Shown piece after piece: positions 22,945 to 31,194 of a DNA stretch of 38,187 nt; position 1 is the stretch's first letter, and every line of letters starts with the position of its first letter. Under the pieces are notes generated by a model. The model worked only from the letters and a program-made list of their open reading frames with translations. It made no database searches and had not been told where the DNA came from. Source of the stretch: Bacteroidota bacterium. Lineage in GTDB: Bacteria > Bacteroidota > Bacteroidia > Flavobacteriales_D > Sanyastnellaceae. Position numbers and translations under genes: made by a program. The stretch lies in the NCBI GenBank assembly GCA_027619225.1, contig JAQCFW010000018.1:1-38187 (forward strand), read 5' to 3'.

Positions 22945-24312
22945 ATGAGCCGTAAACAACGGATTAAAAAAGGTGTCGACATTCGATTGAGTGGTCGCCC
23001 TGCAGACACAGTAATATCTGCTCCATCTGCGAGCGTGTATGCTGTCAAACCACCTGATTTTACAGGTGTTACACCAAAACTTTGTGTTCGCATAGGCGAC
23101 GTGGTCGAAGCTGGTACTTGTATTTTTTACGATAAAAAAACGCCTTCTGTGCAGTTTGTCAGCCCCGTTGCTGGAACTGTTAAGGAAATCGTTCGAGGAG
23201 CGAAAAGACGCATCCTTGCCGTTGAAATAGATGCGTCAGAAAACAACGTATATAAAGATTTCGGTGTTTTAGATGTGAATCAATCTGATAAGAACGCGAT
23301 TTTATCTCGGGTTTTAGAAGGAGGGATGTTCCCGTATTTCCGTCAACGTCCATTCGATGTTGTCGCAAATCCCGAGGACGCTCCAAGGTCTATTCACGTA
23401 AGTGGTTTTGACTCTTCTCCATTGGCGGCTTCTACTTCTGTTGCTTTAGAAGGTAGAATGTCAGATTTTCAGAATGGAATCGACGCATTGGCTAAATTGG
23501 GTGGCGTAGGTGGTGTGCACTTGGGGATTAAAAACTTAGACGCTACACTTGCTGGGGTTAGAAACTGTGAAATAACTGAATTTGAAGGTCCTCATCCATC
23601 TGGAAATGTTGGGATTCAGCTTCATCACACCGCTCCGTTGAGTAAGGGAGAGGTGGTTTGGACTATAGGATACCAAGACGTAGCCAACCTAGGGGCAATG
23701 CTCTCTTCTGGGAAGTACATTCCCACGAAAGTTGTGGCAGTAGGTGGATCTGAGTGCGCCTCACCTCAGCACGTAAAAACCCTAGCTGGCGCTTCTGTTT
23801 CTAGCATAGTAAACGTGCCTGAGGCCGCTAGTAACGGTGATTCTGTCAGAGTGATTTCTGGCAGCCCCCTCACTGGAGATCAAATTTCCAAGAATGACTA
23901 CATCGGAGCTTTTCACTCTGCGATCGCTCTTCTTGCTGAAGGTAGTGAGCCTAAGTTCATCATCACAGAAGGATGGTTGGGTTTGGGATTAAAACGTTTT
24001 TCTTTAAATCATTCATTCCCAACTTGGTTAATGCCTAAGAGTAAGGAGTGGGATCTCGATACGAATATGGGAGGAGAGGAGAGAGCATTTGTTGTTACTG
24101 GCGAATATGAAAAAGTATTTCCCATGGATATCTATCCTCAACACCTGATCAAGTCAATTATCGTAAATGATATAGACTCTATGGAGAAACTCGGTATCTA
24201 CGAAGTAGCACCTGAAGATTTCGCGCTTTGCGAGTATGGATGTACGTCTAAGATTCCAGTTCAGAAACTTGTACGCGAAGGATTAGATAACCTAAGAAAC
24301 GAACTCGGTTAA
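22945..24312 (+). CDS. nqrA: Na+-translocating NADH:quinone reductase subunit A
   Basis: NqrA is the peripheral cytoplasmic subunit of the sodium-pumping NADH:quinone reductase and helps form the quinone site. This protein has 455 residues, close to the family norm. It has the typical start (KKGVDIRLSGRP ... PPDFTGVTPKLCVRIGD), a barrel-sandwich-like segment (CIFYDKKTPSVQFVSPVAGTV), and the family ending with CEYGCTSKIPVQKLVREGLD. No membrane helix or cofactor cysteine cluster is present, as expected. The ATG at 22945 opens the nqrABCDEF-apbE operon, two bases before nqrB. Confidence 0.97.
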   Translation: MSRKQRIKKGVDIRLSGRPADTVISAPSASVYAVKPPDFTGVTPKLCVRIGDVVEAGTCIFYDKKTPSVQFVSPVAGTVKEIVRGAKRRILAVEIDASENNVYKDFGVLDVNQSDKNAILSRVLEGGMFPYFRQRPFDVVANPEDAPRSIHVSGFDSSPLAASTSVALEGRMSDFQNGIDALAKLGGVGGVHLGIKNLDATLAGVRNCEITEFEGPHPSGNVGIQLHHTAPLSKGEVVWTIGYQDVANLGAMLSSGKYIPTKVVAVGGSECASPQHVKTLAGASVSSIVNVPEAASNGDSVRVISGSPLTGDQISKNDYIGAFHSAIALLAEGSEPKFIITEGWLGLGLKRFSLNHSFPTWLMPKSKEWDLDTNMGGEERAFVVTGEYEKVFPMDIYPQHLIKSIIVNDIDSMEKLGIYEVAPEDFALCEYGCTSKIPVQKLVREGLDNLRNELG

Positions 24313-24314
24313 TC

Positions 24315-25529
24315 ATGAAAGCACTTCATAAACTCATTGAATCTGTAAAGCCGCATTTCGAGGAAGGTGGAAAGTTGTCGAAGTTTTGGGTGGTATTCGA
24401 TTCCCTCGAGACATTTACATTTACGCCAGGTCACGTAACCAAATCAGGTTCACATATTCGTGATGGTATCGACCTTAAGCGTACCATGTTTACAGTTATT
24501 GTTGCTCTTATTCCAGCTCTTCTTTTCGGAACATGGAACATCGGAGACCAATACTTCGCAAGCATAGGTCAAGACGCCGATCTTTTAGAAAAAATGTTTG
24601 TCGGAGCAATTAAAGTCATTCCTCTAATTGTGGTTAGCTACGGAGTTGGTCTTGGAATTGAATTTTACTTTGCGGCAAAGCGCGGTCATGGAATTAACGA
24701 AGGTTTCCTCGTTTCAGGCATGCTCATACCACTCATTATGCCGGTAGATGTACCTCTGTGGATGGTTGCTGTAGCTGTTGCTTTCGCTGTAATAATCGGA
24801 AAAGAAGTTTTCGGTGGTACAGGAATGAACATTGTAAACGTTGCCCTTACTTCTAGAGCCTTCCTCTTCTTCGCTTACCCGAAGCAGATGTCAGGTGAGA
24901 TTTGGATTCACGATGTTGCATCGAGTAAAGGGGCTGATCTGTTGGTGGATGGTCACACAGGAGCTACTGCTCTCGGGCATCTGGCAGGAACAGTAGGGAA
25001 AGTCATTGATACCCCCGCAGTCCAAGGCATTATGGGAATGTTCGCAGACGGAGGGATGTTCTCACTGCACAACTGTATTATAGGTAACATTCCAGGCTCA
25101 ATAGGTGAGACTTCAGTGATCGCAATTCTGATCGGAGCAGTCATTCTTATTGCTACTGGAATTGGTAGTCTTCGCATCATGGCCTCGTTCCTTGTGGGGG
25201 GGCTGTTTATGGGATTCCTATTCAACCTTATGGGAATGAATGCATTCATGACTCTTGCTCCTTTACACCAAATCGTGATAGGTGGTTTCATGTTCGGTAT
25301 GGTGTTCATGGCCACTGATCCTGTTACAGCTGCATCTACGAACACTGGAAAGATTATCTACGGTTTTCTTGGTGGATTTTTGTCAATTATGATCAGGGTA
25401 TTCAATCCAGCTTATCCTGAGGGAGTAATGATGGCTGTTCTATTTATGAATGTAATGGCGCCAATGATTGATCACTACGTTCTTCAAGCAAACATTAACC
25501 GCCGTCAAAAGCGTCTTCAGAATATTTGA
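24315..25529 (+). CDS. nqrB: Na+-translocating NADH:quinone reductase subunit B
   Basis: Integral membrane subunit, 404 residues with about ten helices, that carries riboflavin and one covalently bound FMN and lies in the sodium/electron path. The FMN attachment motif is visible as D-G-H-T-G-A-T-A-L at about 212-220, so T218 is the expected FMN-linked threonine; this fits the ApbE target D-x2-[ST]-G-A-[ST]. Other family segments are GTGMNIVNVALTSRAFLFFAYP (about 168-189) and HNCIIGNIPGSIGETS. The ApbE enzyme that would add the FMN is encoded at the end of the same operon. It lies two bases after nqrA and one base before nqrC. Confidence 0.97.
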   Translation: MKALHKLIESVKPHFEEGGKLSKFWVVFDSLETFTFTPGHVTKSGSHIRDGIDLKRTMFTVIVALIPALLFGTWNIGDQYFASIGQDADLLEKMFVGAIKVIPLIVVSYGVGLGIEFYFAAKRGHGINEGFLVSGMLIPLIMPVDVPLWMVAVAVAFAVIIGKEVFGGTGMNIVNVALTSRAFLFFAYPKQMSGEIWIHDVASSKGADLLVDGHTGATALGHLAGTVGKVIDTPAVQGIMGMFADGGMFSLHNCIIGNIPGSIGETSVIAILIGAVILIATGIGSLRIMASFLVGGLFMGFLFNLMGMNAFMTLAPLHQIVIGGFMFGMVFMATDPVTAASTNTGKIIYGFLGGFLSIMIRVFNPAYPEGVMMAVLFMNVMAPMIDHYVLQANINRRQKRLQNI

Positions 25530-25530
25530 T

Positions 25531-26280
25531 ATGGCAATTAATAAAAACAACACAGGTTATACATTCCTATTTTCCATCATCATGGTGTTAATCGTAGGAA
25601 CAGCTCTCGCTTACACTTCGCTGTCTCTTAAGCCACTTCAAAAGAAGAATGCGGCAGACAAGAAAATGGTAGATATACTTGGTGCTATAGGTGTTACCAC
25701 AACTAGGGAAAATGCAAAAACTGATTTCCCGATATATGTTAAGGAGAGGTTATCTATAGATTCTGAAGGAACTGTATTGAATAACTCATCTGGAAATGTT
25801 GATCCGGCAGATTCGTCAGACCCATTTAACTTGGATGTGAAGAAAGATTACAGAAGCAAAAAACCAGCATCTGAGCTTAGTTTCCCCCTTTATGTATGTG
25901 AAAGCGACCTTGGCGACAAAGTATATGTCATACCTGTTGTTGGTTCTGGACTTTGGGGGCCGATTTGGGGTTTTGTGGCACTTGAAAGTGACATGAATAC
26001 GATCTACGGAGCTAAGTTTGATCATAAGACTGAGACTCCAGGTTTGGGAGCTGAAATAAAAGACAACGAATTCTCTGATAAGTTTAAGGGACAAAAGCTT
26101 CGAGAGGCATCTCCATATTTTACCATTATAAAAGGTGGTAGAAAAATAGAAGACATGCACAGTGTTGATGGAATCACAGGAGGAACGATCACATCTGTAG
26201 GAGTAGGAGAAATGATTGATAGGACCATCTCCATTTACCAGCGTTACTTCATGTCTTTAACCAATTCAAGCGCCAACTAA
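25531..26280 (+). CDS. nqrC: Na+-translocating NADH:quinone reductase subunit C
   Basis: NqrC has one N-terminal membrane helix (about residues 9-30) and an extracytoplasmic FMN-binding domain. The FMN is attached by a phosphoester to a threonine near the C-terminus; here the motif is D-G-I-T-G-G-T-I (213-220), so T219 is the candidate. The fourth motif position, usually Ala, is Gly here. I start it at the ATG at 25531 (MAINKNNTGYTF), one base after the nqrB stop; an earlier in-frame start would overlap nqrB by about 60 bases with no family support. The length of 249 residues is normal. The WGPIWGFVAL and PGLGAEI segments are typical of the FMN-binding domain. Confidence 0.96.
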   Translation: MAINKNNTGYTFLFSIIMVLIVGTALAYTSLSLKPLQKKNAADKKMVDILGAIGVTTTRENAKTDFPIYVKERLSIDSEGTVLNNSSGNVDPADSSDPFNLDVKKDYRSKKPASELSFPLYVCESDLGDKVYVIPVVGSGLWGPIWGFVALESDMNTIYGAKFDHKTETPGLGAEIKDNEFSDKFKGQKLREASPYFTIIKGGRKIEDMHSVDGITGGTITSVGVGEMIDRTISIYQRYFMSLTNSSAN

Positions 26281-26281
26281 G

Positions 26282-26971
26282 ATGAGCACAGATAATTCAT
26301 TAGCTACTCCTAAAAGAGAGTCGCTATTCAGCAAGAAGAATCGCAAGCTTCTTAAAGATCCACTCAGCGATTCTAATCCAATAACGATACAGGTTCTGGG
26401 GATATGCTCAGCACTAGCGATTACTGTTCAGCTGCAACAAGCCGTTATTATGAGTTTGTCAGTACTGTTCGTAATGATAAGTGGAAACGTCATCGTTTCC
26501 TTGCTTCGTAACCTTATCCCGGACCGAATTAGAATCATTGTTCAACTTGTAATCGTAGCTTCTCTTGTAATTATTGTGGATGAAGTCCTCAAAGCTTATC
26601 AGCCTGATATCAGTGAGAAGCTTTCAGTCTTTGTGGGACTTATTATTACGAACTGTATCATCATGGGACGTCTTGAAGCATTTGCTCTCGCAAATAAACC
26701 TGGCCCATCTGTTTTCGATGCGATCGGAAATGGAATGGGGTATGCCTGGGTACTTCTTGTTGTTTCTATTGTTCGTGAGATTTTCGGATCGGGTGCGATT
26801 TCACTTCCTGGTATGGGGCAAGTGAAATTTCTACCACAAGATTGGTTTATTGCATCTGGCGGATTCTACGAGAATAACAACTTTATGATCTTGCCTCCTA
26901 TGGCCCTTGTTGTCGTTGGAATTATTATATGGATCCAAAGATCAAGTAACGAAGCTTTAATTGAAGACTAA
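26282..26971 (+). CDS. nqrD: Na+-translocating NADH:quinone reductase subunit D
   Basis: A 229-residue integral membrane subunit with about six helices. With NqrE it forms a pseudo-symmetric pair that holds an intramembrane iron centre (reported as Fe or [2Fe-2S]) through two cysteines from each subunit. Here these are C42 (LGICSAL) and C125 (ITNCIIMGR). The N-terminal 25 or so residues are charged and cytoplasmic. It begins one base after nqrC, and its stop overlaps the nqrE start by one base (TAATG). The RnfE homologue is excluded by the operon context. Confidence 0.97.
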   Translation: MSTDNSLATPKRESLFSKKNRKLLKDPLSDSNPITIQVLGICSALAITVQLQQAVIMSLSVLFVMISGNVIVSLLRNLIPDRIRIIVQLVIVASLVIIVDEVLKAYQPDISEKLSVFVGLIITNCIIMGRLEAFALANKPGPSVFDAIGNGMGYAWVLLVVSIVREIFGSGAISLPGMGQVKFLPQDWFIASGGFYENNNFMILPPMALVVVGIIIWIQRSSNEALIED

Positions 26972-27585
26972 TGGAATATTTCAGCATTTTCGTAAAAGGT
27001 ATTTTTGTGGAGAACATGATTTTTGCCTATTTCCTAGGCATGTGTTCTTACCTCGCGGTATCAAAAACCGTTAAAACCGCTAATGGTCTAGGGCTCGCTG
27101 TCATTTTCGTTTTAGGTATTACGGTGCCGATTAACTATTTACTAGAAAACTACGTTCTTCAAGAGGGAGCTTTGGCATGGTTAGATCCTGATTTTGCTAC
27201 TGTTGATCTCAGCTTCCTGAGCTACATCATGTTCATCGCGGTAATCGCTTCTATGGTACAGTTGGTTGAGATGATCGTTGAGAAATTTGCGCCTGCTCTT
27301 TATGGGGCTCTTGGAATATTCCTACCACTTATTGCAGTAAACTGCTCAATCTTAGGTGGGGCTCTCTTCATGCAAGAACGTCAGTATCCCTCTATAGGAG
27401 AGGCAACAATATTTGGTTTAGGTAGCGGAGTAGGATGGTGGCTTGCGATTGTTGCAATAGCTGCGATTCGCGAGAAGATACGTTATTCAAATGTCCCCGC
27501 TCCGTTACAAGGCTTAGGCATTACGTATATTATTACAGGTCTCATGGGCATTGCTTTTATGAGTTTTATGGGAATTGAAATCTGA
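26971..27585 (+). CDS. nqrE: Na+-translocating NADH:quinone reductase subunit E
   Basis: A 204-residue membrane subunit, the partner of NqrD. The two iron-centre cysteines are C25 ([10 protein letters not shown]) and C125 (AVNCSILGG). About six hydrophobic helices are visible. The typical NqrE start ([25 protein letters not shown]) is intact. The gene shares one base with the end of nqrD and is three bases before nqrF. Its paralogue RnfA is similar, but the position between nqrD and nqrF fixes the assignment. Confidence 0.97.
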   Translation: MEYFSIFVKGIFVENMIFAYFLGMCSYLAVSKTVKTANGLGLAVIFVLGITVPINYLLENYVLQEGALAWLDPDFATVDLSFLSYIMFIAVIASMVQLVEMIVEKFAPALYGALGIFLPLIAVNCSILGGALFMQERQYPSIGEATIFGLGSGVGWWLAIVAIAAIREKIRYSNVPAPLQGLGITYIITGLMGIAFMSFMGIEI

Positions 27586-27588
27586 TAG

Positions 27589-28896
27589 ATGACTACTACT
27601 ACTACTACTATTTTTTTAGCAATTGCATTTTTTCTGCTTCTCATACTTATGTTGGTGAGTTTGCTTCTTTTTGCAAAGGCCAAACTCTCACCCAGTGGCT
27701 TAATTACAATCACAATCAACAATGACAAGAAGATTGAGGTTGAAGGTGGATCTACACTCTTAAACGTACTTAGCAACAATGGGGTATTCCTTCCATCTGC
27801 TTGTGGAGGAGGAGGTACTTGTTCACAGTGTATTTGTCAGGTTCATGCGGGCGGAGGTTCTATCCTACCTACTGAAGAGCCAACATTTTCACGAAAAGAA
27901 ATCGCGAATAACTTTCGTCTTGGATGTCAAGTGAAGGTGAAAGAGGATATGGAAATTCAAATTTCGGAAGAAGTCTTCGGCGTACAGAAATGGGAATGTG
28001 AAGTCGTTTCAAATTACAATGTGGCTTCCTTCATTAAAGAATTCGTTGTACGTCTTCCCGATGGTGAAAATCTTGAATTCGAAGCGGGAGGCTACATTCA
28101 AATTGATGTTCCCGAGATCGTTGTCGACTTTAAGGATGTTGATGTCACTGCACACCCAGATCACCATGATGATCCCATGAAGTTTAAGACTGAGTGGGAT
28201 AAATTTGCGCTGTGGGATTTAAAAATGACCAACAACGAACCTATTGTAAGAGCTTATTCTATGGCCAGTCACCCAGCAGAAGGGAATATCATCATGCTGA
28301 ATATTCGTGTTGCTACTCCACCATGGGATAGAAATAGAAATGGTTGGATGCAAGTGAATCCAGGAGTTTGCTCTTCATATGTATTTAATTTAAAACCTGG
28401 AGACAACATTCAAGTCTCTGGTCCTTATGGTGATTTCTTTATTAAAGAAACAGAAGCTGAAATGCTATACATAGGTGGAGGCGCGGGAATGGCGCCTATG
28501 CGTTCGCACCTCTTCCATCTTTTTCATACTGTGAAAACTGGTAGAAAGGTGACATTTTATTATGGAGGACGTTCTAAACGCGAGCTCTTTTATTTGGAGG
28601 ACTTTAAGAAAATCGAAAAGGAGTTTCCGAATTTCACTTTCCACGTTGTTCTTTCAGAACCTGCTCCTGAGGACAACTGGGTAGAGAAAAAAGACAACAA
28701 TGATTCTGAAGGTGATGGGTTTTTAGGATTCGTTCACAATGCTGTTATCGAACACCATCTTGAAGGACATGATGATCCTGAGGACATCGAACTTTATTTC
28801 TGTGGCCCACCTTTAATGAATCAAGCTGTTCTTAAAATGGCTGACGACTGGGGTATTCCTGATGAGAACGTTGCTTTTGATGATTTCGGAGGATAA
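27589..28896 (+). CDS. nqrF: Na+-translocating NADH:quinone reductase subunit F
   Basis: The NADH-oxidising entry subunit, 435 residues. One N-terminal membrane helix (about 8-29) is followed by a ferredoxin-like domain with [2Fe-2S] cysteines C72, C78, C81 and C113, and then a ferredoxin-NADP reductase-type module. The FAD motif is RAYSMAS, the NAD-binding motifs are YIGGGAGMAPMRSH and YGGRSKRELFY, and the C-terminal part has YFCGPPLMN. The start is unusual: an (ACT)6 triplet run right after the ATG codes for six threonines. The gene is three bases after nqrE and three before apbE. Confidence 0.97.
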   Translation: MTTTTTTIFLAIAFFLLLILMLVSLLLFAKAKLSPSGLITITINNDKKIEVEGGSTLLNVLSNNGVFLPSACGGGGTCSQCICQVHAGGGSILPTEEPTFSRKEIANNFRLGCQVKVKEDMEIQISEEVFGVQKWECEVVSNYNVASFIKEFVVRLPDGENLEFEAGGYIQIDVPEIVVDFKDVDVTAHPDHHDDPMKFKTEWDKFALWDLKMTNNEPIVRAYSMASHPAEGNIIMLNIRVATPPWDRNRNGWMQVNPGVCSSYVFNLKPGDNIQVSGPYGDFFIKETEAEMLYIGGGAGMAPMRSHLFHLFHTVKTGRKVTFYYGGRSKRELFYLEDFKKIEKEFPNFTFHVVLSEPAPEDNWVEKKDNNDSEGDGFLGFVHNAVIEHHLEGHDDPEDIELYFCGPPLMNQAVLKMADDWGIPDENVAFDDFGG

Positions 28897-28899
28897 TTA

Positions 28900-30009
28900 A
28901 TGATGACAACGATCTTAAATGCCAAAATGCGAACGGCTGTAACAGTCGCCTGTATGTTGGCATTTTTGTTTTTAGAAGGTTGTAGTTCAGAAGCCGAAGA
29001 GCAAATTATTTCTGGTGAAGCTCAAGGAACTACCTATGTGATTAAGTATGTAAGTGAACATTCAGTTTCTAAGTTTTCAGTTGATTCACTTCTCGAGGTG
29101 ATGGATTTTGAAATGAATACTTGGCGAAAAGACTCAAGGATTTCTCAGATCAATGAATTTTCGCGAGAGGATACAGTTTTTAGGTTTTATGACAACACTA
29201 AGATTTGGACTGTGCTGTGGGATATGACTTGGGAAATACACAGAGACTCTGATGGTGCATTCGATCCAACGGTGAAGCCGTTGGTTGATTTGTGGGGGTT
29301 TGGTTTAAATCATGTAGAAACGGTCGATTCAGCAGATGTGGACAGCATCATGAAGTTTGTGGGATTTAGAACTGAGAATATAGACTTTGATGATATAGAG
29401 ACGAGGACGGAATACGTAGAATCACATATCAGCAAAGGTGAAGGCCGTTCGCAATTGGATTTTAATGCAATAGCCCAAGGTTATACCGTGGATATGCTTG
29501 TCGATTTACTTGTAGACGCAGGAGTTGAGAACGCCATGGTTGAGCTAGGTGGAGAGGTGAGGTGTATGGGGCTGAATAAGAATGGGATAGCTTGGAGAAT
29601 AGCAGTGGATAAACCCATTGCTCAGGATCTTGTTGATGGCAGACCCCTGCAGGCAATCATTGATGTTCAAGATGCTGCAGTATGTACAAGTGGGAACTAT
29701 AGAAAGTTTATTGAGGTAAATGGAATGAAGTATTCCCACACTTTAGATCCACGCACTGGTTATCCGTCTTACAATGGCTTATTAAGTGTGACTGTTCAGG
29801 CAAATTCAGCTGCAATCGCTGACGCTTATGCTACGGCATGTATGGTTCTAGGGCCTGAAGATGGTGTTGAATTTATTGAGAAGATGAGGGGAGTCAGGTC
29901 GGGAGTCCCGATTGAAGCTTTATTCATCATGAATCAAGAAGGCTCAGACTCAGAATTTGAGTTCTGGACGACGCCTGGATGGAGTGAGAAAATAACTTGG
30001 CTAGACTAA
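28900..30009 (+). CDS. apbE: FAD:protein FMN transferase (lipoprotein)
   Basis: ApbE takes FMN from FAD and links it to a threonine in NqrB and NqrC. The 369-residue protein has a lipoprotein signal (CMLAFLFLEGC, lipid-carrying Cys at about 28), so it acts outside the cytoplasm, where the NqrC FMN domain lies. Family motifs are visible: GAFDPTVKPLVDLWGFG (about 124-140), LDFNAIAQGYTVDML, VELGGEVRCMG, TSGNYRKF and SHTLDPRTGYP, plus the metal-site region AAIADAYATACMVLG. The start may be the ATG at 28900, 28903, or 28927 (MRTAVTVACM, which gives a more standard signal peptide). It closes the nqr operon three bases after nqrF and overlaps the NqrM-like gene tail to tail by four bases. Confidence 0.96.
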   Translation: MMTTILNAKMRTAVTVACMLAFLFLEGCSSEAEEQIISGEAQGTTYVIKYVSEHSVSKFSVDSLLEVMDFEMNTWRKDSRISQINEFSREDTVFRFYDNTKIWTVLWDMTWEIHRDSDGAFDPTVKPLVDLWGFGLNHVETVDSADVDSIMKFVGFRTENIDFDDIETRTEYVESHISKGEGRSQLDFNAIAQGYTVDMLVDLLVDAGVENAMVELGGEVRCMGLNKNGIAWRIAVDKPIAQDLVDGRPLQAIIDVQDAAVCTSGNYRKFIEVNGMKYSHTLDPRTGYPSYNGLLSVTVQANSAAIADAYATACMVLGPEDGVEFIEKMRGVRSGVPIEALFIMNQEGSDSEFEFWTTPGWSEKITWLD

Positions 30010-30227
30010 GCCGTTTTAGAAGCTTCTTCTTCGTCTTCATTAAGACACTGCTCTGAGGGTCTTGCCCCACACACGCTACACGATCCGCTGTCATCTTGGA
30101 ACATGGGATTGTTGCTGGCACATGTACCAGCAAATTCCCCATCTTTTTTAAGGAGTAACTTAATTGCGATTCCAGCAAATGCGATTCCGATTAATCCTAT
30201 AGACAAGAGAACTACTTTCCATTCCAT
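30006..30227 (-). CDS. Small one-helix four-cysteine protein, candidate NqrM-like factor
   Basis: A 73-residue protein with one N-terminal membrane helix (about 4-26), a short basic stretch (LLLKKDGEF) and a soluble tail carrying four cysteines: C36 (FAGTCAS), C50, C53 (SCSVCG) and C61 (SEQC). The end is acidic. The set of one helix plus four cysteines, next to a full nqr-apbE operon, resembles NqrM (DUF539), shown in gammaproteobacteria to be needed for maturation of Na+-NQR, probably for the iron centre held by NqrD/NqrE. Here the gene lies on the opposite strand, convergent with apbE (4-base overlap), with its own strong consensus promoter. From memory, similar small proteins are widespread in Flavobacteriia, often annotated only as 'membrane or secreted protein'. 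The NqrM link is a hypothesis; a general metal or redox role is the alternative. Confidence 0.75.
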   Translation of the reverse strand: MEWKVVLLSIGLIGIAFAGIAIKLLLKKDGEFAGTCASNNPMFQDDSGSCSVCGARPSEQCLNEDEEEASKTA

Positions 30228-30231
30228 ACAG

Positions 30232-30262
30232 CAAATTTACATATTGAAGTTTTATATTCAAG
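30232..30262 (-). promoter_or_regulatory. Consensus Bacteroidota promoter of the NqrM-like gene
   Basis: On the minus strand the order is CTTG (30262-30259), 19 bases, then TAAATTTG (30239-30232). This fits the Bacteroidota TTTG / 19-21 / TAnnTTTG pattern, with a perfect -7. The ATG (30227) begins only four bases after the -7 element, so transcription should start at or next to the start codon, giving a leaderless or near-leaderless mRNA. Confidence 0.6.
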
Positions 30263-30320
30263 GATTAATTCCAATCTTTAACAAGCATGTAAACTTCAGT
30301 AAAAATGATATCTTCGCACC

Positions 30321-31109
30321 ATGCATACACGTGAGGAAAAACTAGCAGCTTTCGGTCGACTTTTAGATATCATGGACGAGTTACGTGAAAAATGTCCTTG
30401 GGATAAAAAGCAAACTTTCGAATCTCTTCGTCACCTCACTATTGAGGAGACCTATGAATTGGCAGATGCCATTCTAGAAGGAGATGTTCAGGAAATTAAA
30501 AAGGAAACAGGAGATGTACTTCTTCACATGGTTTTTTACGCAAAACTTGGATCTGAAATCCCCGAGGAAGATGGAGGTTGGGATATCGCTGATTCCCTCA
30601 ATTCAATTTCGGACAAGCTCGTTTATCGACACCCACATATATATAGTGATGTAGAAGCGAATGATGAGGCAACAGTGAAAGCAAACTGGGAAAAACTCAA
30701 GCTCAAGGAGGGGAATAAGTCCGTGCTCGAAGGTGTTCCTCGATCTCTGCCTAGCCTAGTAAAAGCTTATAGAATTCAAGACAAGGTGAGGGGAGTGGGC
30801 TTTGATTGGGATAACGTAGATCAAGTCTTAGATAAGGTGAATGAAGAGTTAGGTGAGCTTGCATATGAGGTGGAACATAAATCTGACCGTATCGCAGATG
30901 AGTTTGGCGATGTTCTTTTCGCTCTGATTAATTACTCAAGGTTTTTAGACGTGAACCCCGATGAAGCTCTTGAGAGAACGAATCGCAGATTTATCAAACG
31001 TTTCCAACATCTTGAGGCATCCATCAAAGCTGATGGAAAGGATCTAGGCGAAATGCCTCTCAAGGAAATGGACGAGTATTGGAGTAGGGCAAAAACAGCT
31101 TTGGGCTAA
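30321..31109 (+). CDS. mazG: Nucleoside triphosphate pyrophosphohydrolase MazG
   Basis: MazG converts (d)NTPs to monophosphates and pyrophosphate, clearing unwanted nucleotides in the cytoplasm. The 262-residue length matches the two-domain E. coli form. The N-terminal domain has the metal-binding pattern IEETYELADAI (E42, E43, E46) with KKETGDVLLH (E62, D65); the C-terminal domain has NEELGELAYEVE and DEFGDVLFALINYSR. The CPWDKKQT phrase at about 25-32 is a strong family mark. The ATG at 30321 gives MHTREEKLAAFGRLLDIMD, the usual start. It is divergent from the NqrM-like gene (93-base gap). A weak -7 match (TATCTTCG, 30309-30316) lies very close to the start codon. Confidence 0.95.
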   Translation: MHTREEKLAAFGRLLDIMDELREKCPWDKKQTFESLRHLTIEETYELADAILEGDVQEIKKETGDVLLHMVFYAKLGSEIPEEDGGWDIADSLNSISDKLVYRHPHIYSDVEANDEATVKANWEKLKLKEGNKSVLEGVPRSLPSLVKAYRIQDKVRGVGFDWDNVDQVLDKVNEELGELAYEVEHKSDRIADEFGDVLFALINYSRFLDVNPDEALERTNRRFIKRFQHLEASIKADGKDLGEMPLKEMDEYWSRAKTALG

Positions 31110-31194
31110 TATTTAGACAATCTTATGACTTTTTATTTATGGCATCTCTTTCAGATAGCTGTAAATTGCGGTTCTCAATTAGAATAAACCCTAC

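Noticed and set aside
30241-30262. Short inverted repeat ttgaa/ttcaa in the mazG upstream gap
   Set aside because: Only 5-base arms, and it overlaps the well-fitting promoter of the NqrM-like gene, which explains these bases better.
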